DNA from: Acanthacorydalis orientalis
Lineage: Eukaryota > Arthropoda > Insecta > Megaloptera > Corydalidae
Direction: 5' to 3'
Assembly (NCBI GenBank): GCA_034766995.1
Contig: CM068323.1
Span: forward strand, 21,047,346 to 21,111,345
DNA length: 64,000 nt
The notes under the pieces were generated by a model. That model saw nothing but the letters and a program-made list of their open reading frames with translations. It did not search any database and had not been told where the DNA came from. The position numbers and the translations under genes were made by a program. This document shows, piece by piece, positions 1 through 14,040 of this stretch (the stretch's first letter is position 1; every line of letters begins with the position of its first letter).

Positions 1-124
1 AAATATTGAAAATATTCAGCAAAAAATTACTCAGATATTTAGCAAATACAAATAATTATTAATTAATTTGAAATATTCTAGTTGGGCCAGTGTATAGAAA
101 TAATCACTAGTTATATTATATTTA

Positions 125-128
<4 letters not shown>

Positions 129-162
<34 letters not shown>
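129..162. repeat. (TA)n microsatellite
   Basis: Pure alternating TA, about 17 units. Confidence 0.95.
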
Positions 163-166
<4 letters not shown>

Positions 167-740
167 CTACATAAATATTTAATTAATATAAGATTGCAAA
201 CGTTAAGACATTTTTTTCGTAGACTCTGTAAAGAATGCTTTATATTGCTAAAGAAATAATGTCACTTGTAAAGAACTCTAAGCATTCATTTGTAAAAACT
301 TCGTTGAGAAGTGTATTCAATGTTTTGTTAATGCAGGAATGTCAAATAGAATAAAATAAATTACTTTGTTAGAGTTAGCTCTAGTAAAAAAACCAAAGCA
401 AACAACATATGAAGGCACAAAGTTAAAATATATGCTTAAAACTTAAATAAGAAAAGAACTGCTCTTATAGAAGATACTTAATATATTTATTATTGACAAT
501 ACATTTAAAACATGATAGCGATGTTAGAATGTTTATTAATAACAAAGAAGATATATAAGAGATATAGTATCTTAAAATTAAAACATGGAATATAAAGCCC
601 GAATAAATTTGTTTTAGAAAATATTATATATTAAACAATATTAACATTTAAAATGACTAAAATATTTAATGATATATATTTTATGAAAATATTTGAACAT
701 TCTAGTTCGACATTCAATAAGATTAATTTGAATAAAACTT

Positions 741-1060
741 AAAAGGGCGTTATTTTCAATCCATTCAATACTCCTGCGAGCTTTAAATCAACAACTTTTG
801 GAAGAGAATAGAAGGAACATAAATTTTTAGTCCAGTGACCTACATAAGGGTTAACGCTTGCATGACGACAAGTTGACATTACATTGTAAGGTACGAGAAA
901 GTGAAGGTTTGTTTTTAACGCTTTTTTTGCTAGAAAAATAACGTCGTACAGTACACACATTCTGTCACGTAAACCACACATGGGAATAAACGAAAATCAC
1001 GGTACTCGTGGATTCAACAACGACCTAAATGAATCGCAGTAGTAAAAACAATCTTTGTTA
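741..1060. other. G+C- and CpG-richer block
   Basis: About fourteen CpG dinucleotides within 320 bp of otherwise CpG-poor DNA, around CGTCGTAC and CACGGTACTCG. An 80-residue open frame on the minus strand (739-981) has no recognisable domain. It is more likely a regulatory element or conserved non-coding block than a gene. Confidence 0.3.
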
Positions 1061-1548
1061 ATTATCATTCCTTTTTGCTGTGGTTAAATGGAGAATCATA
1101 TTTACGGATTATGATTGATATCTGACTGTGCTTGAAAGCATGTAATGTAATGAATTTTACAGATGACGGAGTTTTAAAATATAAGTCAAATATGTGTACT
1201 GAATGTTTATAACATTTATAATATATGTTAAATTAATTGAAAAGTTTTTTAGAAATTGTGCGAGGGTTTAAAAGAATAATATACTTGGTTTTACATAAAA
1301 AAAATCATATTTGATAAATATCTATAAGCAAAAAAATCATTATTATTTTCATAATTTATAAATATACATAAACACTTGTTATTTTCCATATTTATAAAAA
1401 AATTTATGAATGAACTTCATTTGATATTTTGTGTTTGTCAGATAATTTAATTCGTTGCACATGCCAATCACTGACAATATGTTTTCAGTAGTGCAAAGTA
1501 TGATTTAATTTAATCATTTATGACCATTAAATACAAATAAAAGAACGT

Positions 1549-1587
1549 TATATATATATATATATATATAACATTATATATACATAT

Positions 1588-1619
<32 letters not shown>

Positions 1620-1627
1620 TGTATATA
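1549..1627. repeat. Interrupted (TA)n
   Basis: Two TA runs joined by ACATTATATATACATAT-type interruptions. Confidence 0.92.
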
Positions 1628-2536
1628 ATCGTACAAAATACAATTACATTTGTAAAATAAAAAGTAATGAATGGAAAAGTAAACATTTGATATTAAATTG
1701 ATTATTTTTTAGTTCAGTTTTTCATTTTGTTAATATACAAATTTATTGTTACTGTTACATTTAATTATAAAAAATAAAAAATAGATAATTATTGTGTATA
1801 TCTGATAATATTTTTAATAATGATGTTTTCATTCTTCAAATCATCAATTCATATTAAAAAAAAATAATATTTAATTAATCGAGCTCAGTGATAATATTTT
1901 ATTTACTATGCATATACTCGTAACTTATCATTTAATAAATCTTAATTAACAAATAAGAATAGTATTATAATTATTACTTAATATTATACTGCCAATTTTA
2001 TAGATTATAAAGGAATACACTTAAGAAATGTATAAAGTATGAAATTAATTTCTTTCAAAAGTCAACCATATAATAACGAACGTTAAAATATCTTCTATAC
2101 TGCTTTTTAGAATCACTGATTGTAAGTGGATATTGTTTTCTTTATACAACTCAACTTTGTTGCACAACTGTTCTTTTAACATGCACTTTCTAAAGACAAT
2201 ATTTACCTGTTTATAAAACAGTCAGATGAAACGAGAAGTGTTTATATTCAACGAAAAGATCATTCAGAAGTCCCGACTGTACGTATTAATTGGATAAGAA
2301 TGCATCTTGTGCACTAAACTTTTGAAATTAAGATTTTAAACCTTCATTATTTATACTATATTTATTAAACGACAATCTAATTCATACAATCCGAAAATGC
2401 ACTCTAATAATATTATTTTTCTTCAAGTATTTTGAGGTCATCCTTTTAGAAAGTTTAAAAGAATTGATTCATCTACTCGTCGTTGCAATAGGTATAAGAA
2501 GGTATTTTTTTATTGTCAAATAGTTTTTAATATTAA

Positions 2537-2539
<3 letters not shown>

Positions 2540-2584
<45 letters not shown>
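2540..2584. repeat. (TA)n microsatellite
   Basis: Pure TA, about 22 units. Confidence 0.95.
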
Positions 2585-2585
<1 letters not shown>

Positions 2586-3757
2586 TGATCAACTATAAAC
2601 TTCTATTAAAAAAAATTCTGACAATTTTGTTTCCAAGTAAATATTCTGTATACAGATGTTCGTTTATATATTTACATCATATCCTTTTATAACCTCTAAT
2701 AAATATAGTATACTGTTTCGAGAGACATAAAAAACGGATAAAATATGGACGAAACGGTTTTCGTTGTATTTGAAAAAAAATCGGGTTGCCTCTGAGAATA
2801 CATAATCATATTTCAAGTGTTACTTTTTTATCAAATTTTTACAAAAATATATTTAAATATGAAAAAATATCGAATAACATATCATAGAATGAATTAACAT
2901 AATTTTTAAATATTTATTTTCAGATCAGTACTTTTGAGTAATTAATTATTTTTCTTTGCATAATAATTTGTGTTCATTTCTGAATTATTCGTTATCTGTT
3001 ATATATTTAAAATAATAAATAAATCATTTGTGATGTAGATTCTAATAGTTTAAATAATTGATTGGATATATTTTTTTAAAAAGTGTGTTTTATTAAAGAA
3101 AAATTAACTAGATAATATTGTTCATTGTTCGTGTTTAGATGTCGGTGAAATTATTTTAATAGGTATGCTCGAGCGCATATAATAAAATATAAATAAAATA
3201 GTACTAATTTAAAATAAATTTAATTAAAAAGACATCGTTTTTGATATAATTCGTTACAATAATCTACAAAAAAAACAATTAAGAAAGAGGAAGTGAATGA
3301 TATTTTTTCTGTGAATAATTGTGAATAATAATTGGTAGAGCATGAAGATACTTTTCAACTTTTCAACAACTCTTTTAAGTAAACATTAATTGCAGAATGT
3401 AACTGAGAATAAAGCGTTATAAATTTTGGTAAAATAACACACATTTCAATATCAAACTTGCAAAAAAATTAATAAATGATGTCTTCTAACTTTTAAATTT
3501 CTATTAAGTTGGAAAATACATTACAGATGAAATAAATTTCTGATTTTATTCCATAATTCATATTTATAAATATAAGAATACCAAACTACTACAATTTAAA
3601 TAAACCGTTCAGTGTTTTTTTTTTAGTTTTGTATATAATAAAAATTTAAAATAAACACATTTATGAATATTCAATAAATAATCTTATTCTAAAATCAGAT
3701 TTCATGCTAAAACTTGAATGTATGAATGTATTATATAGAGAAGTCGGATTCGAGTCA

Positions 3758-3802
3758 ACGGAACTACCTTTCACCTGCATAAGAGAAAGGTATTATTTCC
3801 GT
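3758..3802. repeat. Short two-part inverted repeat (hairpin)
   Basis: TACCTTTC (3765-3772) pairs with GAAAGGTA (3785-3792), and ACGGAA (3758-3763) pairs with TTCCGT (3797-3802), giving 14 pairs with a small bulge. The loop contains a CACCTG E-box overlapping 3772-3777. Confidence 0.5.
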
Positions 3803-4893
3803 GGCTTTTGCATTTTTATTTTGTAACATTTAGTGAAAGCTTGCGTTAAGATATTTAACAAACAAGATTATCAAGAAAAATAAATTTATAATTATTTTCA
3901 ACGATAATTTTTTTTAATATTGGCACTATACAGTTATTTATACAAATTAAATATTTGATGAATATACACACAACAGATATTAAATATTGATATAAAAGAA
4001 TTTATAATTCGAAGAAAAATAGAAATAAGCATTATGTTCATTTAAACAGGAATTGTTCAGTTTTAGAAAAAATATTATTGAAAATAAAATAAAAATTAGA
4101 GTAATACGGAGCTCATCAAACGTATTAATATTTTTAAATAAGAAAATTAATACAATTTTAAGAATATATGATAATATTTTATGTTTCGCATTGAAAAGAA
4201 TATAAAGATAAAAAATTAAAATAATTCTTATATTTATATTGAATATCTGGAAACAGTATTGTTAACTTATAATTGTAGATTGGTTATCTTTCTTCGTTTT
4301 AAAAATATTTCAAACGACACAAAAGCAACGACTTTAATAATTCATTATATTGTTTGTAAACATTCTATTCTATTTTTTTTGGTATGGAAGAAAAAAAAAC
4401 TTGTATTTATATTTTTCAACATTAATTGAATTCTCTTTCCTGTTATAAATGAAAACAATTCTTATGTAATTTATTATGAAAAATATACTATATATTACAA
4501 ACATCATGTTCTATAAAAATATGTATATATTAAATATTTCTGTTTTTTTAAGTTTAGTTTAATGGTTTGTGATTCATTTTACAGTTAATAAAGTAATATT
4601 TTAAAAAGAAGTCAAATTATTCATAAATATATAACGATAATATACTCCCAGATATTTAACAATTTTATATTTGATAACAAGAAACGCACAAATAATTTAA
4701 TTATCGAAAAAGAACGCAACATAATTTATCATGTAAAGATAATTTCTGTTTCATGAATATAACTTCATTTGGATGCCGGAAGTAACCCAGATAGCTGAAG
4801 TACAGCTAATAGTAATCGCTTTTATGCTTAATTATAGCGCTTGATTTAGACGTAGGCATTGTTTGTCTTCTGGGTGTAATGATTTTGTTACTT

Positions 4894-4896
<3 letters not shown>

Positions 4897-4949
<53 letters not shown>
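4897..4949. repeat. (TA)n microsatellite
   Basis: Pure TA, about 26 units. Confidence 0.95.
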
Positions 4950-4950
<1 letters not shown>

Positions 4951-7900
4951 TGCTTAGAATTTCATTTAATATTCATGATATAGGATTATGTATATAACAA
5001 GATTAACAAAATTATACAACAGGGTTATGGAAAAATGAGAATAAAAATTGTTTATATTTTAAATATGTTTGTATGTAAAAATATTTTCATATATTCATTG
5101 TTACATACATTGAGGATATAAAATATATAAAAGTCTGTAAATGTTGTCAAAAAAGAAATAGACTGAATAAGACTGGATCCCAAAAGAACTATATATAAGT
5201 AATAAATCTTTTAGAGAAATTGTCAGATAGCTAAAAGAATAGACGGACAGAAAAAAATAAGAAAGAGATAAAGAAGTAGATAAATTATGCTCCAAATAGA
5301 TTTAAGACGAATATAAGTACTGAAATATTTGCAAATGCAGACATATAAAAATACTGAAAAGAGAATGTTTGTAAAATGCTAAGCATGTTTTTTCTAAGTA
5401 ATTTTATACAAAAACAACCAAATCAAAGTACGACAAATGTGTTTGAATTTGTTTTGGTAGTGATTGTTTACGATGTTGATGAAAAAGAAATATTTGATTC
5501 TTCAATCATTAATCAAGCACTGTATAGTCATTTCAAATCTTGAGTATGGATATATCAGACTAAATATTATATTTTCATTAACAACTTGTGTAAATTTCAA
5601 TTACATGACTATAAATATGTTTAACTATGTTGACAATCTTCATTTTACTTGACAGTTTGCGGATATTTAATAAATGATACCCCATATCATAATTTTCAGT
5701 TTAAATTGATAATTTATTTAAATAAAATTTAATATAAATATTTTGTCTTCTTTTAAAGACTTGTAAAATAATAGAAACAATACTTTTATAAATTCCAATT
5801 CATACAAATGATTTTTTATCACAGTAAAAAGTATTAAACAGTTATGTACATAATAATTAATTAAATTTCTGAAAAAATCTTATTCCCAGAATATCTTTTT
5901 CGTAAAAGTGATTAAAAAGAAAATTATTATTTTAATTTATTAACATCTTAAATATCAATTCTGAAAAATTAAAGTTAGAAATACAACTTGTTGTGACAAA
6001 TGATTTTAATAAGAAATTCGATTGTTCCTAGAAATACGAATTATCTGTACTGTGATACTAAGTCTATAGATTTTTTTAAATATAATTAGGTAATATTCTG
6101 TGACCTAAATCCATCACGTCGTTTGTCTGCTTGAAATTTATCTGTCAACATAAAGTCGACGAATACGGAAAAACACTCCATTATAAATGATCTTAATAGA
6201 ATGATTAATCTTTTATTAGAATATCACTAATTTAATAGATTGTGAAATGCAAATGTTTACTACGAAATTTGAATCAATAAGGAGATTTAAAATATAAATA
6301 TGACTGACTGCATTCAACTGATTCTTTTTATGTTATTTGTAATAAGGATTTTGCTACAATTTTATTGTATTTTGTTTCAACATTTATATTTGTGTTAAAC
6401 TTTTGCGCAGGGAAATTTAATTTATTTTTTACATTTTAGTGTATATATATATATATATATGAGTATGTATTTACATATATACCCACATAGTTTTATTAAT
6501 AAATAATTTTCATAATACATAAATATATCTTCTTTATTTTGGTAATTTGCTTATTAAAGATTTTAATATTTGAATTGTAAATTAAAAGAACACAGAAATA
6601 TTCTCTTTTTAAAAAAATGTATGTTATTTTAACTTATTTTTAGTATTTTCTTGATAAATATGAATATTTTTCTATATACAGACAGTTATAACATATCTGG
6701 TTTCAAATTACTATTAGTAAAAAATATAATATAAATAAATGGATGTTAATACACAGATTTAATATTTTATAACTATTTTATCAATATTCAAATTAAATTA
6801 ATTTACTAAAATAATTATATTTGTTACAAAAATTTAATATATAATTCTCATAGAGCTTCAAATAATTTGTTGTCATTTTTTATTATAAAAAGTAGTTGTC
6901 AACTCTTAACAAGCATAATCATTATAATATTCTTAAAAATGTACTAAAAATAGATACTTATATAAACTATAAAATATATCTTAAAAAATTATTGTGTTTA
7001 TATATATATACATATACCACACGTGGTTCAAAAGTCAACAATGTAGGCGAGATTTATCTGTTAAAATATTAAATGAACTGACCCGTGTAACAAGGGTTCA
7101 TATATATTTTTTTATTCAATCTAAGTTATGCCACTTTTCGTTAATAAAAGGGACGTGCAAACATTTCGAGTTTTTATTATATGAAAAGTCGGTCGTAATT
7201 TTCTCTATTCGAACATATTTTATTGTAAATGTTCTTGAAAATTTAAAGTAAAACCTTTTTTATATTGTGAACCTTCCGTTTGTTATAATATTACATAATA
7301 TTTCTTAATTGAATATGATTTCATCTTGATTTAATAAGAACTGGTCTAATTAAGTTATTAATTCAATAGATTGAAAGACAATAAAATTATTTAATTACAA
7401 TTATATATACTGGATTGTATTTATTGTTTTCTCGAAGTGTAAACGAAATAACAATAAAATAAAATTAATTTTATTGTTTTTCAAAAAAAATAATATAATA
7501 ATTATATTACTTCAGATTCTATTTACAATATCTAATTACATGTGAATATTTTCTATGAAGATTTTTAAGTTTATACAAAATAATCATACATGTTTTTTAC
7601 TATGAAATAAAATATTGAAAGACATAAAAATATTGCCTGATAAGAAATAAAATTCAGTTTAGATGAATATTGGGCGATGCAGTGTTCTTTTTATTCAATT
7701 TTTATTAATTTAAAATGAGCTAAATAGCAAATTATCAATTTAAACTTCAGTCTAGAAAATATTTATTTAATTTGATTGAAATTTTAACAGGCTTCAGTGA
7801 TATCAAAAAGGATCAAATGTAAGTCTAAATACATTTATTATAAAGTACACATAATAGTTTAATTACAAGTTACGTAAATTTGTGAATATTCCTTAATCGC

Positions 7901-8368
7901 TTTAAAACAGCAATCAAAATATACGATTTCCTATTTGACTTATCACATAGACATCAATAAAGTATATACGATTATTACAAATTCGTGCATTGAAAACGAT
8001 TCCAGTTTTTGTCAGTAAATTGCTGAGAAAATGAACTATATTATTAAAATTATATTTATATGTCTGATAAATGGTAATATATTGAGCTGACAACTTTAAA
8101 TTGGATTATTATACATTTCATTCATTGATCTTTAGTGTTCTGTACAGTAAGATAAATTTATGTTTATTGGAAAAAAGACAGTGAAAAAGTAATTTGTGTT
8201 TTCTTTATAGTCTGTGACTTCTTTATTAGCTTATTTGGTGAATTTATGAACCATACAGAATAATTTTTACCTAAAAATCTTTTTGTAAGGTAGATGTAAA
8301 TTTATTTTATGGGTAATAACATACTTACACAGTTTTATTTTTATATATACATTAAATGTAAAAGCAAT

Positions 8369-8416
8369 ATACATATACATATATATTATATATATATATA
8401 TTATATATATATTATT

Positions 8417-8500
<84 letters not shown>
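8369..8500. repeat. Compound TA repeat with a duplicated TTATTTATATTA unit
   Basis: TA runs are broken by TTATTTATATTA twice (near 8411 and 8458), suggesting tandem duplication of a roughly 45-bp segment. Confidence 0.9.
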
Positions 8501-8502
<2 letters not shown>

Positions 8503-10284
8503 TTAATAAATTCTTTGAACTAAACAAACACTGTAGATCGAAGATACAGTGAAATAAATGTATTGAAATAAATGATAGGAGACTATTTTTAACTGTTGAT
8601 TTTTTCAAAATTTTAAAATATAAAAATCATATTTCAATGATGGTATCTGCCCTAACCAGTGTCATACTTCAGTTTTCATTAAAAATGATCGTTTTATTAT
8701 CTTTTTACTACCAAATTTAATAACAGTGATAATATAATTTAAATTAAATAATATGAATATCAAATTTGTTCTAAACGTCGTAGTACATTAAAATACTTTT
8801 TTAAAAAATGTTTAGGTATATAAACCATATTGATATTTCAATAAAAATACAAATGAATAAAATATATTTTATGTAGTTTAATTAAATAACGAATCAGATT
8901 AACATCTCAAACAATTTAAACACATGATGAATGTTTTCTTACATAAATAATTAATATAAATATATGTAATTATGAATAATTAACTTTTATGTAAATTGAT
9001 ATTTCATGTAAGAGTACATTTTAAACATTACAAGTTATTTTCTAATACAATTTTATTTAAATACTTGTATAATAAATAGTTATTTACTTTTATAAATAAC
9101 AAAGAGTTGAGATAAAAACGAAATTTCTAGTGTTAATTGAATAAGTTAAGTAATTCTAATTGATTACTCGACCGCAACATAAGAAAAAATCGAATTCGGT
9201 TTAATGTTGTAGGATGTTGTAATGTTATTGTTATTTGCCGCCAAACTCTTGTAGTTACGAGCAATTAGAGACTGTGAGTCGAGTGGAAATTGTGTGTTTT
9301 TTTTTAGTTGGAAGAAATTGTTATCACCAGTAGAGAACGTTAAAGTAAATGCTAGAATAAAATTGTATTTATCAATACGGATTAAAGAATTGTATATTTA
9401 AATCCTTGATAATTGAAAAAAATACGAAATGTTAATTAATTTTTAAGAAAAACAATATAAAAGAACAGTTATTCAATTATAACGTATTTTATATTGTAAC
9501 ATATTTACTTCATTACAAATTATATTTATTTAAAACACCTATTCTGACGGTTAATTTTTCTTAGAAATACAGTAGTAAATATTATAGTTTCTAATATCAA
9601 ATATATATGATTGATTTTTTTAAATTATTTTTTATATTCAAAAATAATTTATTATTGAAATAAGTAGACAATGGTAATTAAGTAGAAATGATATTATACA
9701 TAAAATCATTTACATAATTCAAACTAAATAATAATCAAAATAAGTACAAATATATTAAATTGGTTCTTATTAATTTTCCAATAAAAACATTTATATTTAT
9801 CTTTTCATTTTTATGCATAAATTATAAATTAAACGGTTTTTATTAAAATAAATAAAACGTGTATAATTGCTTCATGAATACTAATATACAATAACAGAAT
9901 ATTCTTATAAAACCGTGTTATCAATTAAAGCACAGTAAACAAATACAGTTAAAAATCAAAGCTTGAAAGTGATGTTTAATTTTCTTGTTACGTTCTAACT
10001 ACACTGTAACTTGGTAGTGGTGTTGTTGCTTTTAAAGTAAAATTGGCGTGAAATTGTGCATGTTGACATAAAAACTAATATAATAGAACTGAACAAAAAA
10101 TAAATGTACTGTTGAATTACACAAGTTACAGGTAATAATAGCGGCGTATACGTGTATTTAAATGAAAGGCTTCATTCGTTTATAATTTTTATGCTGAATA
10201 AATGATTTTAGACAGAAAAATAATTTCTTAATTTATATTTTAAACAAGATTTTTTACAAATAAATATTTTAAAGTAAAGATAAA

Positions 10285-10286
<2 letters not shown>

Positions 10287-10330
<44 letters not shown>
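10287..10330. repeat. (TA)n microsatellite
   Basis: Pure TA, about 22 units. Confidence 0.95.
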
Positions 10331-10332
<2 letters not shown>

Positions 10333-10719
10333 TATTCGAATACAAGTTCTTTTTACGCTTTTATCTGCTGAGAAATAATACACCAAGAATTTACGTTTTC
10401 GCCAGATAATTGTTTCCAACTACAAGTGCGATATGACATCATAAAAACAGATTGTCCTCATTCAATAAATATAACTGAGAGAAAAAAATTAGAAGTTTTT
10501 ATTGTTATCCTTATATTTCATGATTTTAATGATTTCTGAAAGAAATTTCTGCTTCTATCTCTCGTTAGGACTGGTTGAAGTCTTTTTTCACAATCACATC
10601 TTATTGATTTGTATGTAATTTCTGAGAATCTTTTGTTTTACAAATTATATCTTTTCTTTTTCATTGTATCGTTTGCTTATTTACTTTTTATTTATTATTC
10701 TGTATCTTTTCAAATAGAA

Positions 10720-10722
<3 letters not shown>

Positions 10723-10758
<36 letters not shown>
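10723..10758. repeat. (TA)n microsatellite
   Basis: Pure TA, about 18 units, followed by GTATG. Confidence 0.95.
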
Positions 10759-10763
<5 letters not shown>

Positions 10764-11373
10764 ACTAAATGTGAACAAAATTTAAATTTGAATATTTAGT
10801 AAGGATGTTTTGTTATATATAAATTTCTACAAGTATTTATATATATTGTGTAAACGACCGTTTCATATACAAATACACCTTATTATTTGTATCCTGTGTG
10901 TTGTTAATCTGGTATGCACGAGTTGTCAACAGAAAAACATTTACTGTTTAGAATAAAATAACTATAAACACCTCGTTTCAACTGTAGTCTGAAAATATTC
11001 AAAGCGTGATAGTAGTTGGTGAACATACTCGAAAGCAAATATAATATGTTAAATTTATTTTAACATATTATATCCTATATCTGTAATAATTTGTTTGTCC
11101 ATTGTCAAATATATATTCGTATGGTGTAGGTAGTTGTTTTTATTAATTTTCATTAATTTAATAACACATTTATGAGAAATGGTGTATATATTATCAATAA
11201 TTTGAATATTATTTGGCAGGAACTGCCATTGAATAAATAAACATAATAGAGGTTTGTGTAATAAATTTAATATGATACATCGATGTTATCATTTCAAAAC
11301 TGGCTTGAATTAAATATTGTCTATGGTTGTTAAATATTTTATATTGTTTATTTTAAAGCTGTCTATGGTTGTT

Positions 11374-11427
<54 letters not shown>
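11374..11427. repeat. (TA)n microsatellite
   Basis: TA run with one early ACA interruption. Confidence 0.93.
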
Positions 11428-11428
<1 letters not shown>

Positions 11429-12266
11429 CTAGTAGTTTATAACTGTTCAACGATAATCACAATTATGTTTTTTTTTTAAAAAAATGTAAAGAATATAGTA
11501 AGATAAAACTGTGTCGAACAGAAAAAAGTTCATAGTTCTTTTATTTCCTCAAAATTTTAACAATGAATATCTAGTTTGAAATCAAATCTTTGTTAATAGT
11601 AATCTTTATAAAAATATTTAAATATTTTTAAACTTTAAAAAAATATTTACTTTAATATAATTTGATATTTGAAAAAAATAATATATTTTAAAATATTTTA
11701 GGTTTTTAATAATTTCAGAAACAATTAACTAGTATATTTCTTTCACAAATATTAAAACATATGTGCAAGGAAATAAATAAAATAATTAATGTAAAAGGAT
11801 TTATTCTTTTCTGATCCTAAATTCTTCTTAGTTGATATCAAACAATTTATTCATAATAATCAAATCTAATTAAAAGTAATATCACATTTAAATAATTTAA
11901 ATTTGACTGAAACCAGTTCAAAGAAAATACCCATAAAATCAATTCACGTTTATCTTTTACAAGCTGTCAAGATTTTTTTTAGAATATACGGCAAGTTTTA
12001 TCTGAAGTAGTTTAGAGTGCCATTAAGAACGAATGGTTTTCGAATGACTGTGAAATGTGAGTTTCTGGAAACAGAAGTGAGAGGAAAAACGAAACTGTCA
12101 GGATAACTGATTGAAAAAAGTTTCGTAAGGGTTACAAATAATAGATTAATTTAATCATTCATTGTGTTCTCTACATGTACATATGACCACAGTATGTTGC
12201 AGTCCGCTGAAACATATATAAATGGATATTTTCAAATAAATATCAATTTTATGTTTTTCTAATAAG

Positions 12267-12268
<2 letters not shown>

Positions 12269-12319
<51 letters not shown>
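12269..12319. repeat. (TA)n microsatellite
   Basis: Pure TA, about 25 units. Confidence 0.95.
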
Positions 12320-12323
<4 letters not shown>

Positions 12324-12620
12324 ATGTTTATTATAAACTGTACTAAAAATGAGTTATAAATATAACATATTTTTACATATGTTTACAATATGGCAGAGAA
12401 ATATATATATAAGCTATAAACGAAGTAATTTTAATGTATACACATAGTTGCCAGTCTACAGAATATTAAGGCAAAGGTTTAATAACCTATAATATAAAGC
12501 AACATAAAAAATACTAATATGTGACTTTCAACATTCTGCAGTTTTTCAAGCGTATATTGATTAAATTACTGATAAATGTATTGTATTAATCAATGTATTG
12601 AATGTTTTCTATTTATTTGC

Positions 12621-12621
<1 letters not shown>

Positions 12622-12652
<31 letters not shown>
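12622..12652. repeat. (TA)n microsatellite
   Basis: Pure TA, about 15 units. Confidence 0.93.
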
Positions 12653-12653
<1 letters not shown>

Positions 12654-13172
12654 TATTTTTAATAAAAGTAAAGAAAAATAATTATATATTTCTATGTTAA
12701 TCAATTAATGAAAAAATGCTTGTTATTATACATAACTATATTCCTCTATATTTGATAAAAATTTTAAATTTTGAACATAAAACACTTCAAAGTTTTGTTT
12801 TAACAACTTATCTACTTTAATTAAATATCCAAAAACACAATATAAAATTACCATCTACTAGTAAAACAAACTTTCAAAGTATCCTCATTATCTAATGGTT
12901 TTTTTAAGGTACGAATTTATATCTAGCTACATGCATTTCCATTTTAATCCATTCTTTTTCAGTTGATTCAATAGTTATTTTAGTCACTACAGTCATTTAT
13001 TTAAAAATACTTTACAGTAATACTTGTTATATACGTTTTGATAAAAAAAACAATTCAATTGAAATAAAAATATTTAATAATATTTTTTTATCTTATGTTT
13101 ATGTAGTGGAAAATGAGATCAAAATGTTTGTGCACTGATACATTTATTTGTGCACTGATTTCTTATACAAAA

Positions 13173-13176
<4 letters not shown>

Positions 13177-13221
<45 letters not shown>
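13177..13221. repeat. (TA)n microsatellite
   Basis: Pure TA, about 22 units. Confidence 0.95.
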
Positions 13222-13225
<4 letters not shown>

Positions 13226-13941
13226 TCCAGTAACATATTTGTACATAAATGTACGTTTCTGAATTAATTTGATTTAAAATTTCTCTTATAATGAAATGAA
13301 ATCGTTCAAACATATGTTACTTAATTATTTTTTATTATTTTACAAATTATATGTTAAATTTCTAATGCGGTTTAATGAAATTCACATTACGTACGTTTTT
13401 AAAATGAATACTCAATTTGCAAGAAATGCAACTCAAAAGGAGAATAGATTAATTGATTTCAACATATGTCGATTTACTTTTTTATTCTTGAACATTCTTT
13501 AAATATTTTTTTTGTATCAATAATTTTATTTCAAAGTATCCATAAAATTATTACTGTGTTTTTTCTGATTATTAGAGAATGATTGTGATTTGTATAAACA
13601 TACTAATTTATTTCTTTTATAGTTAAGCGATTTAGTTTATAATTATGATTGTTATCTTATGAAATGAATTAAAACTTTCTAATAAGTATTTTGAAAATAA
13701 TGTTTTGAGTTTATATTTTATATTATATATTTGAATAAATTCTTAATTATTATATAAAAAATATTTTAGTACTATCTTTTTTATTAAATTTATAAGTGGA
13801 TTTTTAAAGTATCTACTCAAATTATGATTTTCGAAATTTGATATACTGAAAATATTTAAGGCAGCTGGAGGGATATGTAAAATAAATTGATACGAAAATT
13901 AAATAACAAAGAAGGTATAAATTATTCAGTGTAGGAAAATA

Positions 13942-13945
<4 letters not shown>

Positions 13946-13985
<40 letters not shown>
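13946..13985. repeat. (TA)n microsatellite
   Basis: Pure TA, about 20 units, preceded by ATATTT. Confidence 0.95.
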
Positions 13986-13988
<3 letters not shown>

Positions 13989-14040
13989 TTATTTAAAAGA
14001 AAAAGGCTACATGAAGTGTGTTATTTTTAGATACGATCGT

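Larger units (their letters stand above)
1..9000. other. AT-rich non-coding sequence, left end
   Basis: No exon, RNA gene or transposon can be supported here. Open frames are short and dominated by Ile, Tyr, Asn, Lys and Phe. TA microsatellites punctuate it. Small G+C-richer blocks occur at 741-1060 and 3740-3810. It is intergenic or part of the 5' introns of the receptor gene. Confidence 0.6.
9001..14040. other. AT-rich non-coding sequence with TA tracts
   Basis: No gene is visible. Slightly G+C-richer patches at 9160-9300, 9980-10150 and 12000-12130 show no conserved protein motif. A MLLLFAAKLL-like string at 9222 looks like a signal peptide, but its only donor gives the wrong phase for the exon at 19310. 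Confidence 0.55.

Noticed and set aside
739..981. 80-residue minus-strand open frame with several Cys and His
   Set aside because: Cys and His spacing does not match a zinc finger or any other family I recognise, and there is no supporting splice signal.
4774..4850. Short open frame starting MPEVTQIAEVQLIVIAFML
   Set aside because: Only 24 residues with no donor in the required phase, and no resemblance to a known receptor leader.
9222..9252. MLLLFAAKLL, a possible signal-peptide start for Cad96Ca
   Set aside because: The only nearby donor leaves two codon bases, while the exon at 19310 needs one, and a stop follows at once.
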